64,000 nt of DNA from Pseudomonas brassicacearum (GTDB lineage: Bacteria > Pseudomonadota > Gammaproteobacteria > Pseudomonadales > Pseudomonadaceae): NCBI RefSeq assembly GCF_000585995.1, contig NZ_CP007410.1:2755430-2819429 (forward strand). Direction: 5' to 3'. Under the pieces are notes generated by a model. The model did not search any database. It saw only the letters and a list, made by a program, of their open reading frames with translations, and was not told where the DNA came from. Positions 1-8,727 of this stretch are shown here, piece after piece (position 1 is the stretch's first letter; each line of letters starts with the position of its first letter). Made by a program: the position numbers and the translations under genes.

Positions 1-3000
1 ACCGATCTATACGGTTTGCCCGAGCGCTTCGAAGGCTTGCGGCGGGCCTTGCAGATCCTCCTGGAGCCGGTGTTCCAGGGTAATGCCCAAGGCGAAGCGC
101 CGCGTTTTCGCGGCGTGTATTTCACCGCCAGCCAGGCGCCGGCGGTCAGTGTGGACGGGTTCGCCGCCACCGACAGCGTCCTGCGGCAAACGGTGTTCGC
201 CCGCCAATTGTGGGCGCGACGGCTGGTGGCCGAACGTGGCCTGGCCCAGCCTGTGCCCCGCCTGCTGCGCTTGCGCCAGCGCTGGCATCGGTTGGCCGGT
301 GCGGTGGCGCTGGTGGTCGGGCTGGTCTGGTTGGGGGGCATGTTGTGGGTCTGGCACTATTCGGTGGAGGAGGCCGAGGGGCTCTCGCGGCTGATCCTCA
401 GTGCCCATAAGAACCACCTCGCGGTCGACCCTGACGAGCCGCAACTGGAGCCGACCCGGCACAACGTGCAGAACTACTGGAACGTCCTGGAAAAAGCCCC
501 GCGCTGGCGTTTTGTCTCGGTGGTGTTCCCCACTTCCTGGTTCTCCTCCGTGGACACGCAACTTGAGGAGGGCTTGCGCCTGACCGCGCGGCACCACTGG
601 GTACTGCCCCTGCGTGACTTGCTGGAGTCGGACCTGGAACAGCTCAAGGCCATCCGCAACACCGAGCGCCGCGGCAATGTGCAAAGCGAAGACCCGGCGC
701 AATGGCAGAGCTACGTGAAAGCCAAGCAGTTGGTGGAGCTCGCCGTGCGCCTTGAGCAGCACAATCAGCTGTTCAGCCAGGTGGTGAACAACCCCAAGGC
801 GCCGCTGGACGAGCTGGTGCAACTGAGTAACAACGCCTTGTCGTTGAGCCTCAACACCGGCACCTTGAGTCGGGCACGGTTCTACAACCGGGTGCTGTTC
901 GATTCGCAAAACACCGATCTGCAAGGACTGGACCTGAACGCCGCGCGCCCGGTGATCTCCGATAACTTCACCGGCCTGATGCAGCGCTGGCTCGATCATT
1001 ATTTCCTGGCGGACAACTTCGTGCGCCAGGCCGGCTATCTCAAGTTGCATCTGCAACGCCTGGAGTCGGGCAGTGGAAACTCCTTGAGCGAACTCGAAGA
1101 CCTGATGGCGCTGATCGATGATTTGCAGACCCTGGTCAGCCTGACCAATTCGGCCTGGGGGCGGGGCAAGGGCCAGGACCTGGTGCCCGGATACTCCCAG
1201 ATGATGGACAAGGTCAGCCACAGCACCTTGCTGGGGCCGGACATCGAACAGGACCTGGAGAGCCAGGCGGCGAAGCTGCAGCAGAGCTTTCGCGACCAGT
1301 GGATCGTTCAGAGCGGTTCCCGGGACAATCTGCTGGTGCAGCAGGGCAGTGGCTTGCTGGTGTTGCAAGACCATGTCACGGCGCTGGACGGTGCGGTGCA
1401 AGCCCTGTTCAAACGTGATTTCGTGGCGTTGGCCATGCAGAAAGACCCCTTGGACAGCAATTCCGATTCGATGGGCCAGGGCGACGGCAGCGATGATTTC
1501 AGTGGCGCCCTGAACTACTTCGCCAGCTACAAAAGCTATGCCAACGATGAGCTGCCGCGCATCCCGCCGGATTACCGTGACGCGTTGATGCAGGCCGCTG
1601 AAGGCGCTGCGGCGCGGGCCATGTGGTTGAGTTTGGATGAGCGCGACGAGCCGTTACCCGGCATGGGCTTCAATGTGCAGACATCCCAGGCCGTGGCGCT
1701 GCAAAAAGCGTTCATGGACGTGCACCGCAGCGATCTGGCGGTGCGTTTCCAGCGCCTGCTCAATCGCCGGGCATTGGCGCAGATCAAGAGCGGCCTGGAC
1801 GAAATCGATGCCCAGCCGCTGTTCAGCCAGCGGGCCGATGTCCAGCGTTGGGACGGTTCGAAAAACTTCGGCTTGCAGCTGTACGGCGCCAGCGACCCAC
1901 AAGATCTGAAGCTGAACCTGAACCAGCAGTTTGGCGCCATGCTGCAGATCGCCGAGCAGCGCATGCCGGCCCTGGAATGGCTGATTGTCCAGCAGGACAA
2001 CCTGTCGGCCTTGGAGCACGATCAGGTGGCGCGGTTCATGGCCCTCAACGATGAATTGCTCAAGTACAAGAATCAGAACCCGGCCAGTTCCGCCGCTCAA
2101 CTGGAGCAGTTGGTGAGCCGGGATTTCATCGAGATGGACACCACGTCCTGCGCGCAGATTTTGCAAACCTCCAGCCTGTCCGGTGGCCGCGGTGACCTGG
2201 CCCAGCGCACGGTCGCGCTACAGCAGAGCGCCCTGCAACGTTGCCTGTACCTGCAACAGAACCAGGCGGCGACCGCCTGGAATGACCTGGCCAACTATTT
2301 CAATCAGTACCTGGCCGGGCGCTTTCCGTTTTCCCAGGATGTGCGGGCCAGCGATGCCGACCCGGCGCGGGTGCAGCGCCTGCTGGAGTTGATCGACACG
2401 CGCTTGCCCCTGGCCCAGGCCGGGTTGACGCTGAGCCAGACGCCGGAGCGGCTGGCGGCGGAAGATTTCCTCAACCGTTTGAAACAGGCCGGCACTTGGC
2501 TCGGGCCGCTGTTCGTGCGAGACAAGAGCGGCATTCTTGGCGTGGAAATGGACGTGCGCTGGCGCACCGACCGCGATGAAGAGCGTGGCGCCGACCAAGT
2601 GATTGCCTGGGGCTTGAACGCCGGTAACCAGCAGATCAGCTACCCCGGTGCAGCCCAGCAGAACCTGCGCTGGATGGTCGGCCAACCCGTGCGCCTGACC
2701 TTGCGCTGGGCCCGCAACGGCTACCAGCGGCCGGCCAACGATCCCTTGCAACCGAACCTGGTGGTGCGCGACCTGGAAGCCGGCTGGGAGTATCAGGGAC
2801 CCTGGTCGTTGTTGCGGCTGATGCGTTCGTTGGTGTCGGCGCAACGCCAGCCCAATATCGACTACACCGATTTCCCGCTGGCCCTGCAACTGCCGGTGAC
2901 GGCCCAGGCCCAGGCCCGCACGGCGCAGCAAACGTTGATGTTCGTGCGCCTGTCGTTGATGAGCCAGGGCTCGAAGCTGCCCCTGTCGATCCCGCCGCTG

Positions 3001-3078
3001 CCGACGCGGGCACCCCGTTCACCGTTTATGGCGACCTCAACGAGTCCCGCCATCGCCACTCGTGAGGAAGGCCCGTGA
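1..3078 (+). CDS. tssM: TssM (IcmF-like) type VI secretion inner-membrane protein, 5' end outside window
   Basis: The reading frame is open from base 1, so the gene starts before the window; 1025 residues are visible. They begin near the end of the cytoplasmic domain (a FRGVYFTA stretch typical of IcmF proteins), continue through one hydrophobic segment at visible residues about 103-123, and then form a long periplasmic region. TssM anchors the type VI secretion baseplate in the inner membrane with TssJ and TssL. The stop overlaps the next start by four bases (GTGA), so it is translationally coupled to tssA. Roughly the first 400 residues, with the NTPase and first membrane helices, must lie upstream; this is inferred from family architecture. 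Confidence 0.9.
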   Translation, partial: TDLYGLPERFEGLRRALQILLEPVFQGNAQGEAPRFRGVYFTASQAPAVSVDGFAATDSVLRQTVFARQLWARRLVAERGLAQPVPRLLRLRQRWHRLAGAVALVVGLVWLGGMLWVWHYSVEEAEGLSRLILSAHKNHLAVDPDEPQLEPTRHNVQNYWNVLEKAPRWRFVSVVFPTSWFSSVDTQLEEGLRLTARHHWVLPLRDLLESDLEQLKAIRNTERRGNVQSEDPAQWQSYVKAKQLVELAVRLEQHNQLFSQVVNNPKAPLDELVQLSNNALSLSLNTGTLSRARFYNRVLFDSQNTDLQGLDLNAARPVISDNFTGLMQRWLDHYFLADNFVRQAGYLKLHLQRLESGSGNSLSELEDLMALIDDLQTLVSLTNSAWGRGKGQDLVPGYSQMMDKVSHSTLLGPDIEQDLESQAAKLQQSFRDQWIVQSGSRDNLLVQQGSGLLVLQDHVTALDGAVQALFKRDFVALAMQKDPLDSNSDSMGQGDGSDDFSGALNYFASYKSYANDELPRIPPDYRDALMQAAEGAAARAMWLSLDERDEPLPGMGFNVQTSQAVALQKAFMDVHRSDLAVRFQRLLNRRALAQIKSGLDEIDAQPLFSQRADVQRWDGSKNFGLQLYGASDPQDLKLNLNQQFGAMLQIAEQRMPALEWLIVQQDNLSALEHDQVARFMALNDELLKYKNQNPASSAAQLEQLVSRDFIEMDTTSCAQILQTSSLSGGRGDLAQRTVALQQSALQRCLYLQQNQAATAWNDLANYFNQYLAGRFPFSQDVRASDADPARVQRLLELIDTRLPLAQAGLTLSQTPERLAAEDFLNRLKQAGTWLGPLFVRDKSGILGVEMDVRWRTDRDEERGADQVIAWGLNAGNQQISYPGAAQQNLRWMVGQPVRLTLRWARNGYQRPANDPLQPNLVVRDLEAGWEYQGPWSLLRLMRSLVSAQRQPNIDYTDFPLALQLPVTAQAQARTAQQTLMFVRLSLMSQGSKLPLSIPPLPTRAPRSPFMATSTSPAIATREEGP

Positions 3079-4157
3079 GCTTGTCGATATCCCCCTTGCC
3101 CGACCGGGTCAGCCAGCTGCTCGAACCGCTCAGCGTCGAATCGCCCTGCGGCCAGGACCTGCGCTACGAACCGGAATACGATCTGCTGCGCGAGTTGCGT
3201 CGCGAGGACGACACCAGCCTGCCCACCGGCGTGTGGCAGTCTTCGATCAAGCGCGGCCAATGGCCGGAGCTGGAAAGACTCGCCACCACGCTGTTGCTCG
3301 AGCGCAGCAAGGACTTGATGATCAGCGCCTGGCTGGGGGAGGCGTGGTTGCACCTGGCGGGGCTGGAAGGCTTACCGGGCAGCCTGGCCCTGGTGACGGG
3401 CCTGTGTGAACGCTACCCCGAGCAGTTGCACCCCCAGGCCGACGAAGGTGATCAGTCGTGGCGGGTGATCCCGCTGGAGTGGCTGGCCCGCCGCTACAGC
3501 GAAGTGTTGCTGACGCGAGTGCCGTTGTTCGATGGTCGGGACCAGGCGTTCGCGGGATTTTGCCTGGATGACTGGCAACGTCTGCAGCGCCAGCAAGTGC
3601 TGGGCAACGACAGCAAGAACGCCAAGGCCTCGGCCGAAGCGGCGCGCAACGATCAAAAGAAACTCAGCGAGCTGATTCGCACCACGCCGCTGTCGTTCTG
3701 GTTGCATCGCCAGGGCAGCCTGATGCTGAGCTTGCAGCATCTGCAACGGCTCGACGCCTGGAGCGACGCTTACCTGGGCAACCAGGCCCCGGGCTACCGA
3801 TCCTTGCAGGACGTGATACAGGCCTTGCTGACACTGGTAGAGGAGTTCATCGCGATGCACCCACAGCAACCCGCCTTCATTCCAGTGCCAACGTCTCCCG
3901 AGGCTACGACGTCGACGTCTCAGCCGCAGGCTGCACCTGTCCAGGTCTTTCAAGAACCGGCCAGCCGCGAAGAAGCTTATCGACAGCTGCTGGTCATCGC
4001 CGGTTACCTGGCCCGCACCGAACCCCACAGCCCGGTGCCTTACCTGATCCGGCGCGGCGTGGAGTGGGGCAACAAACCGTTGAGCGAGCTGTTGGGCGAA
4101 CTGATCAGCGCCGATGCCGAATCCCGGCGGTTGTGGACGTTGCTAGGGGTTCTTTAA
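3075..4157 (+). CDS. tssA: TssA-type (ImpA N-terminal domain) type VI secretion protein
   Basis: A 360-residue protein with an ImpA N-terminal domain (SPCGQDLRYEPEYDLL near residues 24-39) and a C-terminal helical region containing the sequence PVPYLIRRGVEWG, as in short TssA proteins. TssA primes baseplate assembly and sheath polymerisation in type VI secretion. It starts with GTG, overlapping the tssM stop by four bases, and ends tail-to-tail with the next gene on the other strand. A Thr/Ser/Pro/Ala-rich linker (about residues 270-295) separates the two domains. Nothing else of the secretion cluster is visible, so this is probably the distal end of the operon. Confidence 0.88.
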   Translation: MSLSISPLPDRVSQLLEPLSVESPCGQDLRYEPEYDLLRELRREDDTSLPTGVWQSSIKRGQWPELERLATTLLLERSKDLMISAWLGEAWLHLAGLEGLPGSLALVTGLCERYPEQLHPQADEGDQSWRVIPLEWLARRYSEVLLTRVPLFDGRDQAFAGFCLDDWQRLQRQQVLGNDSKNAKASAEAARNDQKKLSELIRTTPLSFWLHRQGSLMLSLQHLQRLDAWSDAYLGNQAPGYRSLQDVIQALLTLVEEFIAMHPQQPAFIPVPTSPEATTSTSQPQAAPVQVFQEPASREEAYRQLLVIAGYLARTEPHSPVPYLIRRGVEWGNKPLSELLGELISADAESRRLWTLLGVL

Positions 4158-5107
4158 TCCTGGGCATCGGGTAACGGCACAGGTGTGAGCAGCGGTTTGC
4201 CGGAAAAGAAGGCCGAGAGGTTCTGGCCCACCAGCTCCACCGTGCCACGGGTCGCCTCCGGCGACAGGCCGGCCACATGGGGCGTGAGGACGACGTTGGG
4301 CAGGTTCTTCAGCGCCTCTGGCACTTCGGGCTCGTGATCGAACACATCCAGGGCCGCGCCGGCGATTCGTCGGTGCTCCAAGGCGTTGACCAGGTCGGCG
4401 GTCGCGACCACGCTGGCACGGGCGATGTTCACCAGGAAACCGTTGGGCCCCAGCGCATCAAGGGCCTGTTTGTTGATCAACTGCCGGGTATCCAAGCCAC
4501 CGGGTGTGGCGATGATCAGGAAGTCCGAGGCCCGGGCCAGTTCCGTCGGCGTGGCGCAGAACGTGTAGGGCACGTCGTTGCGCACCCGGCGATTGTGGTA
4601 GCTGACGCTCATGTCGAAGCCGAGTGCGGCCCGTTTGGCAATCGCCATGCCCACTGCGCCGAGGCCCAGCACGCCCAAGCGCTTGCCGGCCAGGGAGGGG
4701 CGCATGATCTTCGCCCATTCACCCCGGCGTACACTCGCGTCTGCCCGGGGAATGTCGCGCACCAGCGCCAGCAGCAGCGCCATGGCATGGTCGGCCACCG
4801 ACGAGGCGTTGACCCCGGCGCCGTTGGTCACTGCGATGCCGCGGTTACTGGCGGCCTGCAGGTCCACCTGTTCGTACCCGGCGCCGATCACGCAGATGAT
4901 CCGCAGGTTGGGCAGGGCGGCGATTTCTTCCGCCGTCAACCCGAGGGGACCGCGTGTCAGCACCGCGCTGAACCGCTCACCGTGTTCAAAAATCGCCGTC
5001 TTGCGTTCGGCAGGCGTTGGCGCCAATTCCAGGTGATAGCCCTGACGTTCAAGAATCGGCAGGTATTCATTGACGGTTTCAACCAGTACCAGAACGGTTG
5101 CGGTCAT
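4154..5107 (-). CDS. D-isomer-specific 2-hydroxyacid dehydrogenase
   Basis: A 317-residue NAD(P)-dependent dehydrogenase. The Rossmann motif GLGAVG lies near residues 149-154. The catalytic Arg (NIARASVV), Glu (DHEPEVP) and His (TPHVAGLS) of the D-2-hydroxyacid dehydrogenase family are all present. Close relatives reduce glyoxylate, hydroxypyruvate or 2-ketogluconate; the sequence alone does not settle the substrate. The start has a good AGGAG site six bases upstream. The 3' end overlaps the tssA stop by three bases in convergent orientation, so it is not part of the secretion operon. Confidence 0.85.
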   Translation of the reverse strand: MTATVLVLVETVNEYLPILERQGYHLELAPTPAERKTAIFEHGERFSAVLTRGPLGLTAEEIAALPNLRIICVIGAGYEQVDLQAASNRGIAVTNGAGVNASSVADHAMALLLALVRDIPRADASVRRGEWAKIMRPSLAGKRLGVLGLGAVGMAIAKRAALGFDMSVSYHNRRVRNDVPYTFCATPTELARASDFLIIATPGGLDTRQLINKQALDALGPNGFLVNIARASVVATADLVNALEHRRIAGAALDVFDHEPEVPEALKNLPNVVLTPHVAGLSPEATRGTVELVGQNLSAFFSGKPLLTPVPLPDAQD

Positions 5108-5419
5108 GCTGTGCTCCTGTGGGCAATCGGACTGACGGAAAAATTGTGGGGCGAGCCCTGGGCACGACGGTGGGGCGTATGGATGCAGGCCGATCCGTCG
5201 CTGTCTCGAGCAGGGTGTTATTTCTGTCCTGAGTGTAGGAGCTGGAGCGAAAGGGCGGTAGCCCGGCTCTCCCTGCCAGGCGATATTCGCAATAAATACA
5301 CTGTCCTCAGCGGCGCAGGTTCAGGTGTGGATCTTTTTTGGGAGCATGTACAAAGCGACCCGGCGCTGCAAGAGCGCTGGGCAGGTGACTATTCTGACGT
5401 TCCATCGAGTATCGGCTTA
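5108..5419. other. intergenic, no gene seen
   Basis: Between the dehydrogenase start and the 3' end of the Ig-like gene I see no convincing coding region, repeat or RNA. The dehydrogenase promoter must lie at the left side. Long frames crossing it are antisense shadows. Confidence 0.5.
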
Positions 5420-6313
5420 TTAAACTGTCGTACCGGAGACCCTTATGCCGACCACATTGGACCAGCTTTTCAGATCCGGCGTTACAAGCAGTGCAAACAT
5501 GCCGTTGTTTTTACCCGGCGTGGGTTGTAGATCAGCGTTGGGCATCATTATCCAGTTGCCATAGGCATCCACGATTGTATTGCCCCATTCGCGCCCTCCG
5601 ACATTGGCTTCGTAGAGCGTAATTCCAGTATTGGCGGGGCCTGTCCCGGCGATGTAGGGGCGGGCGGAGGTGGGCGTGTTCTCCCGGGGGCTCAGGATCG
5701 CCAGTGGTTGGTTCGGGTTAAATGGCGGCGTGGTGGCGATGTTGATGGAAGCAACATTGGACCAGCTTTTCAAATCAGGGGTTACAAGCAGTGCAAACAT
5801 GCCGTTGTTTTTTCCCGGCGTGGGTTGCAGGTCCGCGTTGAGAACTATCTCCCAGTTGCCAAACTCGTCGGCGGTTGTCTTCCCCCATTCTTTTCCGCCA
5901 ACGTTGGCTTCGTAGAGTGTTATCACGCTATTGGCTACGCTTGTTCCGACAATGCGCGGACGGGCATAGGTCGTAGCGCCGTCGGCAGGGCTGAGTATCC
6001 TTAGAGGTTGATTTGGAGTGGGGGGTGGCGTTCTGGCTATATTGACGAAAATGACGTTGGACCATCGGTTCAAGTCAGGCGTTACGACCAGTCCAAACCT
6101 GCCATTGTTCTTGCCGAGAGTCGCTTGTAGATCAACGCTGGGGGTCAGCGTCCAGTTGCCGAAGGCGTCGACGACAGTGTTCCCCCATTCAGGGCCTCCG
6201 ACATTGGCTTCGTAAAGCGCTATGCGCTCATTGGCGGGGCCTGTCCCGGTGAGGCTGTGCCTAGGGAATATCGTACCGTTCTGAATAGGTGTGTTGATGA
6301 TCAAGTCGGCCAT
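5420..6313 (-). CDS. three-repeat Ig-like protein of unknown role
   Basis: A 297-residue protein made of three copies of a 100-residue Ig-like module, each with GTGPAN (or GTSVAN), ALYEANVGG or a close variant, WGNTxVDAxGNW and TPDLxxWSNV. The DNA repeat is exactly 300 bp: TTGG anchors sit at 5457, 5757 and 6057. I chose the ATG at 6313, which has GGAGAAG seven bases upstream, over an ATG at 6376 with no such site. No signal peptide or membrane segment is visible. Similar modules occur in large Pseudomonas surface or secreted proteins, but the function is unknown. A perfect 16-bp dyad at 6427-6442 lies about 42 bases before the implied transcription start and is shared with two other genes in this window. 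Confidence 0.7.
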   Translation of the reverse strand: MADLIINTPIQNGTIFPRHSLTGTGPANERIALYEANVGGPEWGNTVVDAFGNWTLTPSVDLQATLGKNNGRFGLVVTPDLNRWSNVIFVNIARTPPPTPNQPLRILSPADGATTYARPRIVGTSVANSVITLYEANVGGKEWGKTTADEFGNWEIVLNADLQPTPGKNNGMFALLVTPDLKSWSNVASINIATTPPFNPNQPLAILSPRENTPTSARPYIAGTGPANTGITLYEANVGGREWGNTIVDAYGNWIMMPNADLQPTPGKNNGMFALLVTPDLKSWSNVVGIRVSGTTV

Positions 6314-6399
6314 TTCGCTTCTCCAGAAAATTATCGAAAGATGACCGGAGAATGAGGAAATACGAAAAGCTCTCATACCACCTTCGGCCTTGTGTCTAG

Positions 6400-6442
6400 A
6401 TTAAAAACCAGCGGTGGGTATGGCTACTGTCAGGGATGACAG
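6400..6442 (-). promoter_or_regulatory. LuxR-box-like dyad with -10 element for the Ig-like gene
   Basis: CTGTCA-GGGA-TGACAG occupies 6427-6442 and is perfectly symmetrical (CTG-N10-CAG). Reading leftwards, a TTTAAT hexamer at 6405-6400 can act as the -10. This puts the dyad centre near -42, where LuxR-type activators bind. Both dyad and spacing recur at 41540 and 46703. The activator identity is inference. Confidence 0.5.
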
Positions 6443-6616
6443 GTCGCGATTGTATGTCTCTATCGGAGCGCACTCAGGCACCGCTCTCGTGGTAGATCGG
6501 GAAGATTGATGTCGGTCATTGGTGAATATTTTTAACCAGCTCGTTCGTATGGGAGCGGCTTATTGGGGGTTGTCCTGGCTCATATACTCAGGGGAAATCT
6601 CAAGGGGAAGCTCACG

Positions 6617-6739
6617 ATGAAAACAGGGTTGATCACAGGTGTGTCGTCCGGAATTGGGTGGGTCATGACCACAAAGCCGCTGGAGCGGGGCGATCGCGTG
6701 GTCGCGTGGGCGCTGACCCTGACGGCGGACAAGGTATGA
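6617..6739 (+). pseudogene. N-terminal remnant of a short-chain dehydrogenase
   Basis: Forty codons begin MKTGLITGVSSGIG, the TGxxxGxG nucleotide-binding motif that opens classical short-chain dehydrogenases, and continue with LERGDRVVA, the usual end of the first beta-alpha unit. The frame then ends at TGA (6737-6739). The rest of a roughly 240-residue enzyme is absent, so this is a broken gene. Its stop overlaps the ATG of the next gene (ATGA), so it may still serve as a translated leader. Confidence 0.6.
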
Positions 6740-7236
6740 AGTGGCTGCCCATACTTCTTCTCGCCATTTCCAGCGTGGGAGGGGCCAGCGAGACCCGGCT
6801 GCCTATCGCTGGGCCCAATCAGATTGCCGGCACGTGGCGTATGGTTAGCGCGACGCTTGAGCGCGATGGCCAGATCGATCGACCCTATGGCGAGAATCCC
6901 CAAGGCATGCTCGTCTTCACGCCCGACATGCACTTTGTCGAGGTGTTGACCAATGGCGACACTCCCCGTTTCCAGTCTGACGCACGCGGGGGCGGCACCG
7001 ACGATGAGAACAGGCGCGCCATGGCATCGAGCATTGGATTTTTCGGTACATACACCGTAGACAAACACGGTCAATTCTCGGGCAACCGCGTCGAAGGCTC
7101 CACGTTTCCTAACTGGGTGGGAAGCGTTCGAACGGAGCAGCAACTGCAGCTCAAAGTTGAGGGTGAACGGATGTATGAGGCATTCACGCGCCCGGACGGA
7201 GGACGCGTGAACATTGAGTTTGTGCGGGTTCGATAG
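6736..7236 (+). CDS. exported lipocalin-like domain protein
   Basis: A 166-residue protein with a short hydrophobic N-terminus (MKWLPILLLAISSVGGAS) that looks like a signal peptide. It is followed by one lipocalin-like (Lipocalin_5 type) domain: GTWRMVSATLERDG, GMLVFTPDMHFVEVL, and a C-terminal MYEAFTRPDGGRVNIEF strand. The ligand is unknown. The ATG at 6736 was chosen because the longer frame from 6658 has a basic, unrelated N-terminus and the signal peptide begins here. Translation is probably coupled to the preceding dehydrogenase remnant by the four-base ATGA overlap. Confidence 0.72.
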   Translation: MKWLPILLLAISSVGGASETRLPIAGPNQIAGTWRMVSATLERDGQIDRPYGENPQGMLVFTPDMHFVEVLTNGDTPRFQSDARGGGTDDENRRAMASSIGFFGTYTVDKHGQFSGNRVEGSTFPNWVGSVRTEQQLQLKVEGERMYEAFTRPDGGRVNIEFVRVR

Positions 7237-7446
7237 TGGGCATGGGCACTCATTGACGGGCTGCGACCATTTCCCCAATGCGTCGGTACCACCTGTGAAG
7301 GTGACAACCGCTCCTCAGCTAAGTCTTTGCTTCTGATCATGAATCCCGGACAATCGCGCCCCTGTTTCGGCCAGGGCGCTGCCTGTCGGGTTTTTCCGAC
7401 TCGTCCCGGCCGGGTGCATGTGACCGGAAAACGGAGATCCGACCGG

Positions 7447-8727
7447 ATGAATGATCAGGCCAATAGCGTCGAAGAGCGCTTTGAAACGACAGCCCCCGCC
7501 ACCCTTAGCCAATGGAGTCGTCATGACACCACCTGGATGCTGGGTCTGTTTGGCACCGCCATCGGTGCAGGTACGCTGTTTTTACCGATCAATGCGGGCC
7601 TGGGTGGTTTTTGGCCACTGATGATCCTGGCAGTGCTGGCGTTTCCCATGACGTTCTACGCCCACCGGGGACTGACTCGCTTTGTGTTGTCCGGTCGTGA
7701 CGGCGCGGACATCACCGAGGTGGTGGAAGAGCATTTCGGCCTCAAGGCCGGTGCGCTGATCACGCTTTTGTACTTCTTTGCGATTTTCCCGATCCTGCTG
7801 ATCTACAGCGTGGCGTTGACCAATACCGTGGGCAGCTTCCTGGAGCATCAGCTGCATATCCAGCCGCCCCCTCGGGCGGTGCTGTCGCTGGTGCTGATCC
7901 TGGGGCTGCTGGCCGTGGTGCGTTGCGGCGAACAGGCGATCGTCAAGGCGATGAGCCTGATGGTCTATCCGTTCATCGTTGCGCTGCTGTTCCTGGCGGT
8001 GTTCCTGATCCCGCACTGGAACGGCGGCATCCTGACCACGGCGTCGACGCCGCCTGAGCCATCGGCCCTGCTGCATACCCTGTGGCTGGCAATTCCGGTG
8101 ATGGTGTTTTCGTTCAACCACTCGCCGATCATCTCGGCGTTTGCGGTGGACCAGAAGCGTCGCTACGGCGCCAACGCCGAGGAGCGCAGTTCGCAGATCC
8201 TGTCGCGGGCCCATGTGCTGATGGTGGTGATGGTGCTGTTCTTCGTGTTCAGTTGCGTGTTGACCCTGTCCCCGGCGCAACTGGCCGAGGCCAAGGCGCA
8301 GAACCTGTCGATCCTGTCGTACCTGGCCAACCATTTCAGCAACCCGACCATCGCCTTTGCCGCGCCGTTGATTGCGTTCGTGGCGATCTCCAAATCCTTC
8401 CTTGGCCATTACATCGGCGCCAGCGAAGGCCTCAAGGGCCTGATCGTCAAGAGCGGCCGCCGCCCGGCGCCCAAGACCCTGGACCGCCTGACGGCGGCGT
8501 TCATGCTGGTGGTGTGCTGGATCGTCGCCACGCTCAACCCGAGCATCCTGGGCATGATCGAAACCCTGGGTGGCCCGATCATCGCAGCCATTCTGTTCCT
8601 GATGCCGATGTACGCCATCCGCAAAGTCCCGGCCATGGCCCGCTATCGCGGCCAGGCGTCCAATGTGTTTGTAGCGTTGGTGGGCTTGGTGGCGATTACA
8701 GCATTGGTCTATTCCCTGATGGCCTGA
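7447..8727 (+). CDS. HAAAP-family amino acid permease, probably serine
   Basis: A 426-residue membrane protein with about eleven hydrophobic segments. It belongs to the hydroxy/aromatic amino acid permease (SdaC/TdcC) family: an N-terminal GLFGTAIGAGTLFLP helix, then FNHSPIISAF and a conserved ISKSFLGHYIG stretch. It would import serine or threonine with protons across the inner membrane. The ATG at 7447 is preceded by GGAG; a longer frame from 7327 has no family-like residues. No serine deaminase is next to it; the next 1.1 kb is a REP array. Confidence 0.82.
   Translation: MNDQANSVEERFETTAPATLSQWSRHDTTWMLGLFGTAIGAGTLFLPINAGLGGFWPLMILAVLAFPMTFYAHRGLTRFVLSGRDGADITEVVEEHFGLKAGALITLLYFFAIFPILLIYSVALTNTVGSFLEHQLHIQPPPRAVLSLVLILGLLAVVRCGEQAIVKAMSLMVYPFIVALLFLAVFLIPHWNGGILTTASTPPEPSALLHTLWLAIPVMVFSFNHSPIISAFAVDQKRRYGANAEERSSQILSRAHVLMVVMVLFFVFSCVLTLSPAQLAEAKAQNLSILSYLANHFSNPTIAFAAPLIAFVAISKSFLGHYIGASEGLKGLIVKSGRRPAPKTLDRLTAAFMLVVCWIVATLNPSILGMIETLGGPIIAAILFLMPMYAIRKVPAMARYRGQASNVFVALVGLVAITALVYSLMA

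Noticed and set aside
4277..5530. A 417-codon plus-strand frame over the hydroxyacid dehydrogenase.
   Set aside because: Antisense shadow; the dehydrogenase has all catalytic motifs and a good ribosome site.
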